Made by a program: the position numbers and the translations under genes
In this document: positions 25,595 to 33,162 of the stretch, piece by piece
Numbering within the stretch: the stretch's first letter is position 1
How the letters are laid out: each line of letters starts with the position of its first letter
Assembly: GCA_023230925.1 (NCBI GenBank)
Contig: JALNWK010000031.1
Location: 1-33,162 of the forward strand
Direction: 5' to 3'
Length of the DNA: 33,162 nucleotides
Source: Limnochordia bacterium
GTDB taxonomy: Bacteria; Bacillota; Limnochordia; DUMW01
Notes under the pieces: generated by a model
Told to the model about the DNA's origin: nothing
The model's input: only the letters and a program-made list of their open reading frames with translations
The model's database searches: none

Positions 25595-26365
25595 TTATAA
25601 CCCCATGATTTGTTTCATTTTGTCTAGATCGATGTTGCCCCTGATGGCATCAGCCAATCGGTCATAGTCCAAATCTTTCGCTTCTAGATAGGGTAATACG
25701 CCTAAACAGGGTTTCGCCATGCGCTCTTGGATCAGGTCAATACCTGGTTGTAAAAGAAGCGGGTCTCCAATAAACTTGTTGATGATAAAGCCCTTAATTC
25801 GAGCTTGCTCCCCGGGGCTTAGTAGCATCAATGTGCCGTACAGGGCGGCAAAGACCCCACCTAAGCTGATATCGCCGACGAGAATCACTGGCGCATCCAC
25901 CAGTTCTGCCAGCCCCATATTGACCAAATCATGCTCCCGTAGGTTGATCTCCGCAGGGCTACCCGCACCTTCAATGACAATCACATCGTAATCTTTGCTC
26001 AATTGGTCGTAGGCCTCTTTGACCACTTTTCTTAAGGCAGGCTTCTGTTCATGATAGTCCTGCGCACTCATGAAACCGACCACTTCACCGTTGATGATCA
26101 ACTGACTTTGCTTTGGACCAGTAGGTTTAAGTACAATCGGGTTAATCTGATACGTTGGCTCCATGCCGCAGGCTGCAGCTTGAACTGCTTGGGATCTGGC
26201 GATTTCCTGGCCCGCTTTCGTCACAAAGGTATTTGACGCCATGTTCTGGGATTTGAAGGGAGCAACCCGGTAACCCTCCTGGTAAAAAATGCGACACAGA
26301 GCGGTGACCAGAAGACTTTTACCCACAGAGGAAGCAGTTCCTTGAATCATCATGCGTTTAGCCAA
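25595..26365 (-). CDS. cobQ: CobQ-like cobyric acid synthase, ATP-binding domain only
   Basis: 256 residues, about half of normal CobQ/CbiP (around 500). Present is the dethiobiotin-synthetase-like N-terminal domain: P-loop MIQGTASSVGKS, then FKSQNMASNTFVT, SQAVQAAA, NPIVLKPTGPKQSQLI and VIEGAGSPAEINL, all CobQ-specific. Absent is the whole C-terminal glutamine amidotransferase domain with its Cys-His pair. The protein ends in a neat helix (DRLADAIRGNIDLDKM) like the tail of single-domain BioD/CbiA-type enzymes, and cbiB begins 2 bp later. Starts TTG 26365 with AAAGGAGG 7 nt upstream; the longer frame to 26476 starts inside the leader terminator. First gene of the B12 operon. Either a natural single-domain form using ammonia or another glutaminase, or a truncated relic. 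Confidence 0.85.
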   Translation of the reverse strand: MAKRMMIQGTASSVGKSLLVTALCRIFYQEGYRVAPFKSQNMASNTFVTKAGQEIARSQAVQAAACGMEPTYQINPIVLKPTGPKQSQLIINGEVVGFMSAQDYHEQKPALRKVVKEAYDQLSKDYDVIVIEGAGSPAEINLREHDLVNMGLAELVDAPVILVGDISLGGVFAALYGTLMLLSPGEQARIKGFIINKFIGDPLLLQPGIDLIQERMAKPCLGVLPYLEAKDLDYDRLADAIRGNIDLDKMKQIMGL

Positions 26366-26463
26366 CTTGTATCCTCCTTTCGTAACCTTTGGAACAATCC
26401 CATTTATCCTTCGAAATAGCTTTCTAGGAAAGGTTTGGAGGGTTGTCCAAGCAACCCTTGGAA

Positions 26464-26500
26464 CAAAAAAAGACACATGAGGGTAGTCATGTGCCTGTTA
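26464..26500 (-). terminator. Intrinsic terminator in the cobQ leader (riboswitch expression platform)
   Basis: Minus strand hairpin with arms CACATGA / TCATGTG (26487-26493 and 26474-26480, plus flanking pairs GGCACATGA with TCATGTGTC) followed directly by seven Ts (26465-26471). It lies between the cobalamin riboswitch and the cobQ start, so B12-controlled termination is expected. Confidence 0.88.
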
Positions 26501-26560
26501 ATGATCAGCAAAATCACTAACTACATACTTCCCTCCGAAGTACTAGTTGTCCCTTTCCAA

Positions 26561-26710
26561 GGCAGGTCTCCTGACTTACAGTTCATCTTACTTTCCTTCC
26601 CTTCCCAGCATCTTGCCAGTGGTTCTGAAGGATTTCATCCCTGCATACAGTAGCGGGGGCTGTAGAGGATTCTAACCTCTTTCCCTTTTAAGCTTCGTTA
26701 AGAAAGCACC
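26561..26710 (-). ncRNA. Cobalamin (B12) riboswitch upstream of the cobQ operon
   Basis: Minus strand. Conserved elements in order: GGTGCTTT, AAAAGGGAA, ACAGCCCCCGCTACTGTA, GCAGGGATGAAATCC, CCACTGG, GATGCTGGGAAGG and the 3' box AAGTCAGGAGACCTGCC. It lies about 195 nt ahead of cobQ with an intrinsic terminator in between. Same class as the metE riboswitch in this window, with a more classical P-element layout. Confidence 0.96.
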
Positions 26711-26908
26711 CTGAAAAGTATTCGGTTGTCAACTTATGGTTTTATGTTATCAGACTTCCAGACCTAAAGCAATAGGAATTTCAGAATGTGTCATTTCCAT
26801 CGGCTTGTCCTAAGAATGCATGATGTAAGGCACTGGAAGACTTTTACCCATATGGTGAAGGTATAGACTAAGGAAGTGGGAGTTAGGATAAGCCCAGAGG
26901 TGGTTTCC

Positions 26909-28051
26909 ATGGCCCATATAGTGATCGTGGGAGCAGGAGCGGCCGGAGCTGCTGCCGCTCAGGCCCTGCGCAACAGACTCGATGATACTCACCGACTAAC
27001 CATCATTGAACAGGATGATGTGGTCTACTTTCAACCAACCTTTCTTTGGTTGATCACAGGCAGGAGAAAGCTCAGGGATACGGGGTTACCCGTAGGTCGT
27101 CTTCATACCGATGGCATAGAGGTTATTGTCTCCCGGGTGACAGACATTGATGTTGAACGTAATACCATTTACTACAATGAGAGTAGTCCTATGCACTACG
27201 ACTATTTGATCCTCGCCCCCGGTGTGGACACATCAGGCAACGAAGATGAGAACCTGATGGAAACAGGCCACAACCTGTATAGCATTGAGGGAGCCGTAGC
27301 CATACGGGAGCAACTTCACAGGATGACCAGTGGAAGGATCATACTGATGGCCACATCAAGACCTTTTAAGTGTCCCCCGGCACTGTACGAAATGGCTCTC
27401 TTGCTAGCGGAATGGTTCCACAAGCGAGGCCTTCTCCATGTGGAACTCTGTGTTTATACACCCGAGACTACCCCCTTTGAACAGGCTGGCCCCAAACTAG
27501 GACAAGCCCTCATTCAGCTGTTGGAGGAACGAGGAGTCTTTTTGTTTACGGACCAGCACTATCTCGGGGTTGACCCCCAGCGTAAGACTGTACGATTCAC
27601 AAATAGTGATGTCAGCTATGATCTTTTGATCTATATACCAACACATCGACCACCGGATTTTGTCAGGGACACAGGCCTGACAGATGAGTACGGATGGATG
27701 AATGTCGATCCTTTTACGTTAGAGACCAAATATTCCAACGTCTATGGAATTGGTGATGTAACGCGTATTACCCCTCCGTCGGGGATTGATCTGCCAAAAA
27801 CAGGAGCCTATGCCCATTTCCAGGCGTGGGTCGCGGCGGATAATATTAATTCAAAACTCGCACACAAACCACCAGACCGCTTCTTCGGTGGGATAAGTGG
27901 TTGTATTATTGAGACATCGAGCAATAAAGCGGTTGCCATGTTCAATGATCTGTATAAAGAGGAACCCCAAACCGTAGTCTTTCCCGAAAGCCGATTCTGG
28001 CAGCCAGGTAAGTACCTAATCGAACGACTTTGGCGCAAGGAACACAACTAG
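26909..28051 (+). CDS. Sulfide:quinone-oxidoreductase-like FAD-dependent oxidoreductase
   Basis: 380 residues. N-terminal FAD-binding Rossmann motif IVIVGAGAAGAAAA, second dinucleotide-fold region (residues about 145-250), and the FAD-contacting VYGIGDVTRI near residue 285, all in the SQR/NDH-2 arrangement. A cysteine in RPFKCPPALYEMA sits where SQR enzymes have one of their redox cysteines, and a second one lies in SGCIIETS near residue 335. The C-terminal amphipathic segment could hold it on the membrane. Likely role: electron transfer from sulfide (or a related donor) to quinone; a type II NADH dehydrogenase is less likely given the cysteines. Start ATG 26909 with AGAGGTGG 5 nt upstream. 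Single gene, divergent from the B12 operon. Confidence 0.78.
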   Translation: MAHIVIVGAGAAGAAAAQALRNRLDDTHRLTIIEQDDVVYFQPTFLWLITGRRKLRDTGLPVGRLHTDGIEVIVSRVTDIDVERNTIYYNESSPMHYDYLILAPGVDTSGNEDENLMETGHNLYSIEGAVAIREQLHRMTSGRIILMATSRPFKCPPALYEMALLLAEWFHKRGLLHVELCVYTPETTPFEQAGPKLGQALIQLLEERGVFLFTDQHYLGVDPQRKTVRFTNSDVSYDLLIYIPTHRPPDFVRDTGLTDEYGWMNVDPFTLETKYSNVYGIGDVTRITPPSGIDLPKTGAYAHFQAWVAADNINSKLAHKPPDRFFGGISGCIIETSSNKAVAMFNDLYKEEPQTVVFPESRFWQPGKYLIERLWRKEHN

Positions 28052-28090
28052 GTATCCGGTACTGTTTTCCCAGCAAGATGTATTTAACAT

Positions 28091-28117
28091 GCGGGCTGTG
28101 CACAAAGCACATCCCGC
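28091..28117. terminator. Hairpin between convergent flavoprotein and small membrane protein genes
   Basis: GCGGG-ct-GTGC (28091-28101), loop, GCAC-at-CCCGC (28107-28117): 9 pairs around a small internal loop, sitting between two convergent stop codons. No U-tract, so termination is plausible but unproven. Confidence 0.45.
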
Positions 28118-28126
28118 TAGCAACCA

Positions 28127-28375
28127 TTAATGCTTACTTTGATATATCAGATAACCACCACCTGCTGTAAGCAAAACACCAACGACAACCAGGACCTTGG
28201 TAATGGTAGGTACTGCAGGCTTCAACTTAGTATCTACTCCAAAATGTGACATGCCCTGGTTAAGCTTATTCATAAGTTCGACATTACCCGCGTTGACCTT
28301 GTACCGGTCGTACGCCACGATAAAGGCAATTAATGCCAACGCGAGGCATATGATACCGATGACCTTATTATCCAT
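28127..28375 (-). CDS. Small membrane protein with two transmembrane helices, function unknown
   Basis: 82 residues. Helix 1 covers about residues 5-22 (VIGIICLALALIAFIVAY), a polar 30-residue middle contains LMNKLNQGMSHFGVDTKLKP, helix 2 covers about 57-77 (VLVVVGVLLTAGGGYLIY). Strong ribosome binding site AAAGGAGG with 6-nt spacing to ATG 28375 argues for a real gene; the ATG at 28381 touches the AGGAGG. No domain recognised. It converges on the flavoprotein gene and has no operon partner. Confidence 0.75.
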   Translation of the reverse strand: MDNKVIGIICLALALIAFIVAYDRYKVNAGNVELMNKLNQGMSHFGVDTKLKPAVPTITKVLVVVGVLLTAGGGYLIYQSKH

Positions 28376-30057
28376 GGTCATCCTCCTTTCTGGAAGTGTG
28401 TCTAACTATTTCCTCTTGTGATTATATCACCAATTCATCGAAAACTTAACCCATGTTATGCAAATCTAGCAGGAATAAAACAAGTTCCCGGTCCCTGCAA
28501 CGCTGATGTAAGCCAAAGAACATAGAAGGCTATATTGTTACTGGAAATGTTAAAATGTGCAGAAAGCGACATGAAAATACTTCTGGTCAGTATACAAGAA
28601 AAAAGAACCCACCCCGTAAACCTGTCATTGAGATCACAACAACGAGGTTGGACTGTCGGTTCAACAGCCAAGCACCATGATAGATCCTTACAAAAATTCT
28701 ATCACACATCGACCTAACTGGAGTACCCACCCTCAGATACAAGCTATATACAAAGGCGTATAACAATACTCTAGACCCTGCACCCTAATTGGTACTATCA
28801 TCCAAACAAACAACATCATGCCCCAGAAGAATCAGGCTAAGGCAAGAGAAAACTGTGTTTAGGCAAACCTGAGACTAGCATCAAGTTTCTTCTCGTAACC
28901 CTCCTGTGTCGCTGCGTGGCAGTCTGGGCCAGAAGTAACCTTCTTCCTGGACTGGGCTAGGCTAGCGGACCCGCTTCAATTATATCAACGCAATATAACC
29001 GTTTTCGGGGAGTCAATCCGCGCACTCTTAACTTCAATTAACAGTCACCTTTACCAAGCTCTCATCGTAAAGTTGCTACCCAATTGTACCATAATTTGGA
29101 TAGAAATGTTCTCCTATTCTTCTGTATAGAATGGGGAATACATAGACAGGTAGTCATGATAGGGCTCAATGATTATTACTTCAGCAGGATGATCACACTC
29201 TGCGTCAGATATTGTGCAATATTGACTTGTCCCACGTAATCAATCATCAGGAAGTACCCTGTATACTCCTAATGGCCTTTCCTAGTCTTCGTGCTCTGTT
29301 GCAGACACAAGGTTACACATCTCAATTGTGCCTGTATATAGAAATGTGCATAGCCTGCGCTGGTATCTCTCGACAGCTTCATGCTCATCCATCATAGGAT
29401 TCCCAGTATTCCTCTATAAGATCCAACAAACCGGAACCACACCGATAACGAGTATCCTCTCAATAGTCACATCCTCTAGATCATCAGCTTTTCCGGTGGG
29501 ATTGCACCTATGGGATAAAGCCAATCTTTCGATCTAGAGGTGTCCAGTAAAGCCATGAGTAATCTTTGGCCCCATCTGTGTTTAGCAATCGAAAACCTTA
29601 GGGAATGGCAGCTAAAGAGTCGAGACCTTCCCCCACGTTCTTCGTTTCGCGTTAATGATCGCACCATACCCGAGTTTCTCTTCTGCATAGATACCAGTAA
29701 TTAGAGGGTATGCAGGGGCGAAGTTGCGGTCGTTTTTCGTTATTAAGTCCTTGCACTGTGCTGTATCACCCATCTATAAAAGCATAGGGCCAACCGCACT
29801 ATAGCCTTTAACCTATATACCGCCTGGCTGGGCGAAGCGCTCAGCATATAGCAGACAGTATATGTGTCGTGTTTCAGGAAACACTTCCTTGATGGCGTTT
29901 TCAGATCAACCCATTTGGTCTGTGATACCCGGGTTAGACCCAAAGGCCTTTAGCTTATTCAACGGAATAAGGGTTACATTGCTCCCTTCTCGTGGGAGCT
30001 TTCTCATCTATGGTAACAAATCATGCGGTGACCCCTACCAAACTATAGCAAGCCCGA
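28376..30057. other. 1.7-kb gene-poor region with decayed remnants
   Basis: No intact gene. A plus-strand 60-codon frame (28535-28717) has an N-terminus, KILLVSIQEKRTHPV and QQRGWTVGSTAKHH, loosely like the start of a UGT-type glycosyltransferase, but it stops at once. About 29660-30004 on the minus strand carries a probable transposase relic (listed separately). Between about 28740 and 29650 I see nothing that I can name; no tRNA or rRNA. Confidence 0.5.
29660..30004 (-). pseudogene. Decayed DDE transposase fragment
   Basis: Read in one minus-strand frame with three stops, the segment gives GSNPGITDQMG-stop-SENAIKEVFPETRHIYC followed by LLYAERFAQPGG. This resembles the catalytic core of DDE/IS6-type integrase-like transposases (pattern ITDGLxxYxxAIKEVFPxTRHI ... 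AERF). The remaining 60 codons downstream, with further stops, are not recognisable. Evidence is by eye only; family uncertain. Confidence 0.4.
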
Positions 30058-30795
30058 TCAACAACAGTCCTTGTTGTTTTCCGATTGAGCATACTCCTTG
30101 ACTAATTCCTTGTTAAACCATGAGAAGTGGGTTGTCAACGCCTGTGTTGCCTCCAAAAGGTCTCCTTTTTCTAAGGCCTCGGTAATCCGGCGATGTTCAT
30201 TCAGAATCCTGGTTTGCTTATTACCTGCATAGCTTAATCCATAGAGGCTTTGACTATGCACGAAGAAGTCGTTAACCACCGATGCAAACATCTCGATCAC
30301 TTCGCTATTAACGCAACGGAAAAAGGTCTCATGAAACTTGAGATCCACAACCCCAAATTCGTGGTCATCGTCTATTATAGTCTCCATTTCATCGAGGTTC
30401 TTTTTCAGTTGCTTCACTGTTCTTGCCCGTAAGCTTTCGTTACTACCAATGTATTGTATTAAGCCAAGCTCCATAATAGATCGAAGATGATGTAATTCCT
30501 GAAGCCCTTCAGGGCTAAAATATAAACCATAGGCGATGTTCTCGATAAATTGTGTCGGATCCACGTTCTTAACAATTGTGCCTTCTCTTCTACGGGCATC
30601 TACAATACCTAGGACAGAGAGACTCTTTACCGCCTCACGCACAGATGAACGTCCCACGCCGAAGATCGAAGCAAGATCCTCTTCGGATGGCAGCCTATCC
30701 CCGGGTTGCAGGTTTTGATGGATAATAAATTTTCGTAATTGCTCCGCTACTTGCTCATATAACGGACGCTTTTCCACAGCAAATGTTTCTAACAA
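30058..30795 (-). CDS. GntR-family transcriptional regulator, FadR/FCD subfamily
   Basis: 245 residues. Winged helix-turn-helix at about 10-75 (LYEQVAEQLRKFI, LPSEEDLASIFGVGRSSVREAVKSL) and an all-helical FCD ligand domain at about 90-235 with the metal-binding residues of the type Asp/His (DLKFHETFFRCV, NEHRRITEAL). TTG start at 30795 after a G-rich but imperfect ribosome binding site. It follows the aldolase gene by 140 bp on the same strand and probably controls that gene and the solute-binding protein gene in response to a sugar acid or related carboxylate. Confidence 0.9.
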   Translation of the reverse strand: MLETFAVEKRPLYEQVAEQLRKFIIHQNLQPGDRLPSEEDLASIFGVGRSSVREAVKSLSVLGIVDARRREGTIVKNVDPTQFIENIAYGLYFSPEGLQELHHLRSIMELGLIQYIGSNESLRARTVKQLKKNLDEMETIIDDDHEFGVVDLKFHETFFRCVNSEVIEMFASVVNDFFVHSQSLYGLSYAGNKQTRILNEHRRITEALEKGDLLEATQALTTHFSWFNKELVKEYAQSENNKDCC

Positions 30796-30935
30796 CGATC
30801 ATCCCGCCCCCTTATGTAATCCTGATCGGGCTTTGCTAGCCACAGGACAGTGGCTCCAACTATAATGATATCGTATAACAGACTTTTCGGCTAGAACACA
30901 TCCTGCAGCATCAGGATGTAGTCCAACCCTCAAAT

Positions 30936-31865
30936 TCATATAGCCTGACTTACATAACAATCAACACTCTCAAGAACATCCTTGATTGACTGAACTTCCT
31001 CTTGGGTTGGTCCCGGATCGAGTTGCGCCAGATATGGTTCACACAGACCTCGAATCGAACAGGCAACTTTCACAACCCTAAGGAAGGTATTAATGGAAGC
31101 ATCCCCACGAGTCGTAGACCGGACAAAATCCACCCAGCTATTGATCGCCTTTTGGTAGTGCTTAACCCGCTCAATATCCTTTGCCAACGCGGCCTGCCTC
31201 ATTTGCACCAGTATACCCGGGAATACGTTGCTGATCGTGTTAACACCGCCGTCAGCTCCCATTAATAGGCTTGCTCCGAGGAGCTCATCACTTCCTTGAA
31301 AGACCTTGAAATCACGAAGCCTGTCATCAAGAATTAACCTAACCATGCGATCCATGTTCATTGCCGTATCCTTAATCCCGAGAATGCCCGGTATACGGCT
31401 TATTTCACCTAACAGATCAATACTCAAGGAATATCTGGTATAGCCAGGCGCATTATACAACATTAGAGGAATCGGGCTTTCACCTGCAATAGTCCGGAAA
31501 TACTCAAGTAATTCTCCCTCGTTGTAGGTATAGTAGAACGGAGGTAGTAATACAGCCACATCGGCACCCCATTCGGCCACACGACGTACATTACCTATTG
31601 CCTGCTCCAAGGACGGAGAGGAGGCTCCCACATACACCGGTACCCTACTAGCTACGTGGTCCACAACCGCACATACCAGATCCTGGCATTGCCCCTTGGA
31701 CAGGACTTGGTACTCACCACTAGAACCCAGCAGGAAAATTCCGTCAACCCCCTCACCAATAAGGTAGTCAGTGATTTTATGAGCACCGTTGACATCCACA
31801 GATCGATCCCTAGTAAAAGGAGTTATCATCGCTGGTACAACTCCACCAATACTTGTCTTTCTCAA
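30936..31865 (-). CDS. DapA/NanA-superfamily aldolase (dihydrodipicolinate synthase family)
   Basis: 309 residues, (beta/alpha)8 class I aldolase. Pyruvate-binding motif GSSGE (about residues 48-52), catalytic Tyr in YNAPGYT and Schiff-base Lys in GIKDTA. The GSSGE form and the neighbours (a sugar-type binding protein and an FCD regulator) suggest catabolic cleavage of a 2-keto-3-deoxy sugar acid or sialic-acid-like compound rather than lysine synthesis, but exact substrate is open. TTG start at 31865 with a weak GGTGAAG upstream. Confidence 0.88.
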   Translation of the reverse strand: MRKTSIGGVVPAMITPFTRDRSVDVNGAHKITDYLIGEGVDGIFLLGSSGEYQVLSKGQCQDLVCAVVDHVASRVPVYVGASSPSLEQAIGNVRRVAEWGADVAVLLPPFYYTYNEGELLEYFRTIAGESPIPLMLYNAPGYTRYSLSIDLLGEISRIPGILGIKDTAMNMDRMVRLILDDRLRDFKVFQGSDELLGASLLMGADGGVNTISNVFPGILVQMRQAALAKDIERVKHYQKAINSWVDFVRSTTRGDASINTFLRVVKVACSIRGLCEPYLAQLDPGPTQEEVQSIKDVLESVDCYVSQAI

Positions 31866-31920
31866 AGCGCTTCACCCATTCTTCATTATCTAATTGTGTC
31901 TAGACTATCTTGTTTCTAGG

Positions 31921-31947
31921 TTCCGGCAGGACGAAGCCCTGCCGGAA
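31921..31947 (-). terminator. Strong intercistronic hairpin after the solute-binding protein gene
   Basis: Perfect 10-bp arms TTCCGGCAGG (31921-31930) and CCTGCCGGAA (31938-31947), 7-nt loop, 9 bp past the stop codon. No U-tract. Such stem-loops often stabilise binding-protein mRNA and damp readthrough into the next gene. Confidence 0.6.
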
Positions 31948-31956
31948 TCTGGCACA

Positions 31957-33054
31957 TTACTCTTTCATCTGGAAATCGTTAACAATTGTGGTAAAGTTGC
32001 TCCGCAGCATCTCTACCGCTTGCACAACTGAAATCTCGCCCCGCAGAACCTTCTTCTGTACACTCTCCAGTATGGGGAATACGTTGGTGGCGATTTCACC
32101 CGGCCACATACCCGTCTGTTCCTTGTCTTCCTCTACGGGTTCATCCGCGAGGTAGTGGGTGATCCAAAGGACCATGTTCGGGTTATGGGTCATCGAATAG
32201 TCTCTGAAATCGTCTGAAAAAGCGGTGGAAATCGTACTTGGCGGATACCCCAACTCGATATTAAAGGCAGCTACGTTCTCTGGTTCAAACAAGAACTTAA
32301 GGAATTCCCAAGCCGCCCTTTGTCTTTCGTCCGAGTGTCCTGTAATCATCGCCCAGCTACGATAGTCCGGCTTACCCTTTTTCAGTGTTGTTGAATCATC
32401 CCATCTCATCATGGGAATAACAGTCATGGGACTTTCCAACTCGTTCCAAAGATTCTGTCGATAACTAGCATCAAAGGCAATACCTGTGTTGTGGGCATAG
32501 TCAAAGTTGGTGCCCGTCCATCCGACCTCCGCCCGGTAGGTCAACAGATTCCGCTGGGCCATCTCCACAGCCCAACTTAGCATCTCCTGCAATGGTTCTG
32601 GATCCGGCAATACTTCGTAGTCCTGGGTAATCAGTTTTACGTTTGTCTGGGAAAGAAGTGGCATATTTAACTGATGAATCGTCCACGGTACTGCTCCCCA
32701 ACGCACAATGCGATCATTCTCATAACGTAAGATTTTTGAGGAATAGACCCTCAAATCATCCCGGGTCCAACCTGCTTGAGGGGGTTCTAGTCCAGCTTCC
32801 GCAAAAACAACCGGGTTATGAAAAGCACCCATAAGCTGCAACGTATACGGCAGGCTATAGATCCCTCCATCATCTGCATAGCGCAGTACATTTGGGAGGA
32901 AGTCCTCCAAAAAACCTGGCTCGTCCTCAGCAAACTGCGAAAGTTCCAAGAAGAACCCTTGGTTAATGTAACTATCATCCCATGCACCCGCACTATAGAT
33001 AATATCGGGTGCTACTCCGGCTAGAATAAAGGGAATAAGATGTATATTACGATC
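31957..33054 (-). pseudogene. Sugar-type ABC transporter solute-binding protein, 5' end lost
   Basis: About 366 residues of a family-1 extracellular solute-binding protein remain: IPFILAGVAPDIIYSAGAW (normally about residue 80-100 in these proteins), GGIYSLPYTLQLMG, RAAWEFLKFLFEPEN and a normal C-terminus. The signal peptide/lipobox and roughly the first 70 residues are missing; a TAG lies just upstream in frame, and the preceding DNA is the repeat-rich end of an IS21-like element. A frame from GTG 33072 reads through the junction but would give a cytoplasmic, unexported product. No permease genes follow; the next gene is the aldolase. Confidence 0.8.
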
Positions 33055-33162
33055 TGAAAAGACCACTGTCACGGAGAAATAAGGCCACTAAAACGGTGTG
33101 AGAAGGCCACCTTCACGGAAGAGAAGTCCAGTCTATCTAATTACCTTGAACCAAGCCTATAA
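33055..33162. mobile_element. Terminus of an IS21-like insertion sequence (runs off the window)
   Basis: Plus strand shows three tandem copies of a roughly 22-bp motif: TGAAAAGACCACTGTCACGG, AGAAATAAGGCCACTAAAAC (GG) and TGTGAGAAGGCCACCTTCAC (GG), i.e. repeats of A-AAGGCCACT-N-ACGG. Multiple short terminal repeats containing GTGGCC are characteristic of IS21-family ends (transposase binding sites). The likely boundary is the TG at 33055-33056, exactly where the solute-binding protein homology stops. istA/istB genes would lie beyond the window. Confidence 0.65.

Noticed and set aside
28535..28717. Plus-strand frame resembling the N-terminus of a UGT-type glycosyltransferase
   Set aside because: Resemblance covers about 35 residues only and the frame stops at once; could be chance.

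Overview
The window looks like a chromosomal segment of an anaerobic, low-to-medium GC Gram-positive bacterium (Bacillota). The evidence is strong AGGAGG-type ribosome binding sites with frequent TTG/GTG starts, a BceRSAB-type peptide-antibiotic module, an oxygen-independent class III ribonucleotide reductase, a TipA-type MerR regulator, and the CblT/CblS alpha-ribazole salvage pair known from Firmicutes. I cannot place it below phylum with confidence; a deep clostridial or Limnochordia-like lineage would fit.

Left third (about 0.3-10.8 kb): BceA/BceB-type ABC transporter genes (minus strand) with a textbook BceR-type operator upstream; a long apparently empty stretch; an HNH endonuclease related to phosphorothioate-dependent McrA enzymes but missing the middle of its recognition domain; a TipA-like MerR regulator with a 19-bp-spacer promoter; galE; a BceS-type intramembrane-sensing histidine kinase; then an Rpn-like PD-(D/E)XK protein followed directly by a degenerate tandem copy of its 3' half.

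Middle (10.8-17 kb): metE under a cobalamin riboswitch, the nrdD-nrdG pair, and a BceR-type response regulator. Regulator, kinase, ATPase and permease lie on one strand in the canonical R-S-A-B order but are separated by 7.8 kb and 4.2 kb of unrelated genes, which suggests an operon pulled apart by insertions or rearrangement.

Right-centre (17.1-26.7 kb): a long, tightly coupled minus-strand operon behind a second cobalamin riboswitch with a downstream intrinsic terminator: cobQ, cbiB, cobD, btuF, btuC, btuD, cobU, cobS, cobC, cobO, cblT, cblS. cobQ lacks its glutaminase half. cobD has lost about 95 codons in a frameshifting internal deletion, yet its original start codon and first codons are still readable behind a perfect ribosome binding site. 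Everything needed to import corrinoids and to turn cobinamide plus alpha-ribazole into cobalamin looks intact. I infer a locus eroding from cobyric-acid/aminopropanol synthesis toward pure cobinamide and alpha-ribazole salvage. The two B12 riboswitches would tie this operon and the B12-independent methionine synthase to the same signal.

Right end (26.9-33.2 kb): a divergent sulfide:quinone-oxidoreductase-like flavoprotein, a small two-helix membrane protein, about 1.7 kb of decayed DNA including a probable DDE transposase relic, a FadR-type GntR regulator, a DapA/NanA-superfamily aldolase, and a sugar-type solute-binding protein whose 5' end is cut off by what looks like the repeat-rich terminus of an IS21-like element running off the window.
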